Origin: Pseudomonas anatoliensis
GTDB lineage: Bacteria; Pseudomonadota; Gammaproteobacteria; Pseudomonadales; Pseudomonadaceae
Reading direction: 5' to 3'
Assembly (NCBI RefSeq): GCF_017976235.1
Contig: NZ_JACVHC010000002.1
Coordinates: 372,001-436,000 of the forward strand
Length of the DNA: 64,000 nucleotides
The position numbers and the translations under genes were made by a program. Position 1 is the stretch's first letter. Each line of letters begins with the position of its first letter. The notes under the pieces were generated by a model that had not been told where the DNA came from, did no database searches, and saw only the letters and a program-made list of their open reading frames with translations. Shown here piece after piece: positions 63,279-64,000 of this stretch.

Positions 63279-64000
63279 ATGTTTGGCATGTCCCACGACG
63301 CCTACCTGCTGCTTGATGCAGTGGTCACGGTGATCGGACTTATCATCCTGATCACCAAGTTCAAGATTCACCCCTTCATTGCCCTGACCATCGCCGCCGC
63401 ATTCCTCGGCCTGACGTCCGGCATGCCGATCGGCACCATCATCAAAGCGTTCCAGGACGGCTTTGGTGGCGTGCTCGGTTTTGTCGGCATCATCCTCGCG
63501 CTGGGCACCATGCTCGGCAAAATGATGGCCGAATCGGGCGGGGCAGACCAGATTGCCCAGACCCTGATTCGCGCGTTCGGCAAGGACAAAGTCCAGTGGG
63601 CAATGATGTTCGCCGCGTTCCTGGTGGGCATTCCGTTGTTCTTCGAAATCGGCTTCGTGCTGCTGATTCCGCTGGTGTTCATCGTTGCCCGCCGCACGGG
63701 CGTGTCGATCATCAAGATCGGTATCCCGCTGCTCGCCGGCCTGTCCGCCGTGCACGGTCTGGTGCCACCGCACCCGGGCCCGCTGCTGGCCATCGGCGTA
63801 TTCGGTGCTGACATCGGCAAGACCATTCTCTACGGTCTGATCGTTGCGCTGCCGACTGCAATCATTGCCGGGCCGATCTTCGGTACGTTCATCGCCAAAC
63901 ATATTCCGGGTCACCCGAATCAGGAGCTGGTCGATCAACTGGCCCGCGAAAACGATACCGCTGTCCTGCCGAGCTTCAGCATCACCCTGATCACCGTGCT
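63279..64000 (+). CDS. gntT: Gluconate permease (3' end outside window)
   Basis: The first 240 codons of a GntP-family proton symporter (named gntP in P. aeruginosa). Translation starts MFGMSHDAYLLLDAVVTVIG and continues through FKIHPFIALTIAAAFLGLTS and LVGIPLFFEIGFVLLIPLVF to HGLVPPHPGPL, the family signature region. ATG at 63279 follows CAGGAG. It imports gluconate for GntK. Confidence 0.96.
   Translation, partial: MFGMSHDAYLLLDAVVTVIGLIILITKFKIHPFIALTIAAAFLGLTSGMPIGTIIKAFQDGFGGVLGFVGIILALGTMLGKMMAESGGADQIAQTLIRAFGKDKVQWAMMFAAFLVGIPLFFEIGFVLLIPLVFIVARRTGVSIIKIGIPLLAGLSAVHGLVPPHPGPLLAIGVFGADIGKTILYGLIVALPTAIIAGPIFGTFIAKHIPGHPNQELVDQLARENDTAVLPSFSITLITV

Overview
The window is a stretch of Pseudomonas chromosome, most likely from the P. 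fluorescens complex. The evidence is the high G+C coding style, an Entner-Doudoroff/glucose-uptake block (gap-edd-glk-gltRS, gtsABCD-oprB, hexR-zwf-pgl-eda), an arcDABC arginine deiminase operon, the gcvH-gcvP-sdaA-gcvT operon with its GcsR activator, gntRKT, and more than twenty REP-type palindromes of the kind that crowd fluorescent-Pseudomonas intergenic regions. About fifty genes are supported. I see no rRNA, tRNA, CRISPR array, insertion sequence or prophage.

Layout. 1-7.5 kb: glycine/serine catabolism on the minus strand (gcvT cut by the window edge, sdaA, gcvP, gcvH), preceded by a sigma54-type promoter, three GcsR-type operators and gcsR. 7.7-15.1 kb: arcDABC plus a DUF5064-type gene on the minus strand, and a second arcD paralogue facing away from it. 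15.2-23.3 kb: a dCACHE chemoreceptor, then a DUF454 gene, heme oxygenase and an Hxu-like cell-surface-signalling heme receptor with its anti-sigma and ECF sigma factors, with Fur-like boxes. 23.5-42.8 kb: central glucose metabolism, namely gap and the edd-glk-gltR-gltS unit (divergent over two HexR-type boxes), an AGE-family sugar epimerase, the gtsABCD transporter, porin oprB, a hexose-6-phosphate mutarotase, hexR, and zwf-pgl-eda.

43-54.5 kb: mixed housekeeping and accessory genes, including an intradiol dioxygenase, a CefD-like PLP enzyme, small DUF proteins, phaJ1, a monoacylglycerol-lipase-like hydrolase, two tandem acyl-CoA synthetases, CsbD, a BrkB membrane protein, a second-type peptide deformylase and a GNAT enzyme. 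54.6-60.2 kb: the least explained part. It holds a 36-residue Lys-rich peptide, a 969-residue protein of repeated Ig-like units with a C-terminal jelly-roll-like domain encoded by clearly AT-richer DNA, a PAS-PAS chemoreceptor, and a PACE efflux protein next to a LysR regulator. 61.4-64 kb: gntR, gntK and the start of the gluconate permease, each with a GntR-type operator.

How it fits together. Glucose enters through OprB and GtsABCD. It is phosphorylated by Glk, oxidised by Zwf/Pgl and split by Edd/Eda, and the triose part passes through Gap. HexR sits beside zwf and candidate HexR boxes lie before gap/edd and zwf. Gluconate feeds the same pathway through GntT/GntK. The most interesting unexplained observations are a 68-bp composite regulatory element found twice with identical internal spacing, before the AGE epimerase gene and before gtsA, and the repeat protein at 54.8-57.7 kb with its compositionally distinct C-terminus.
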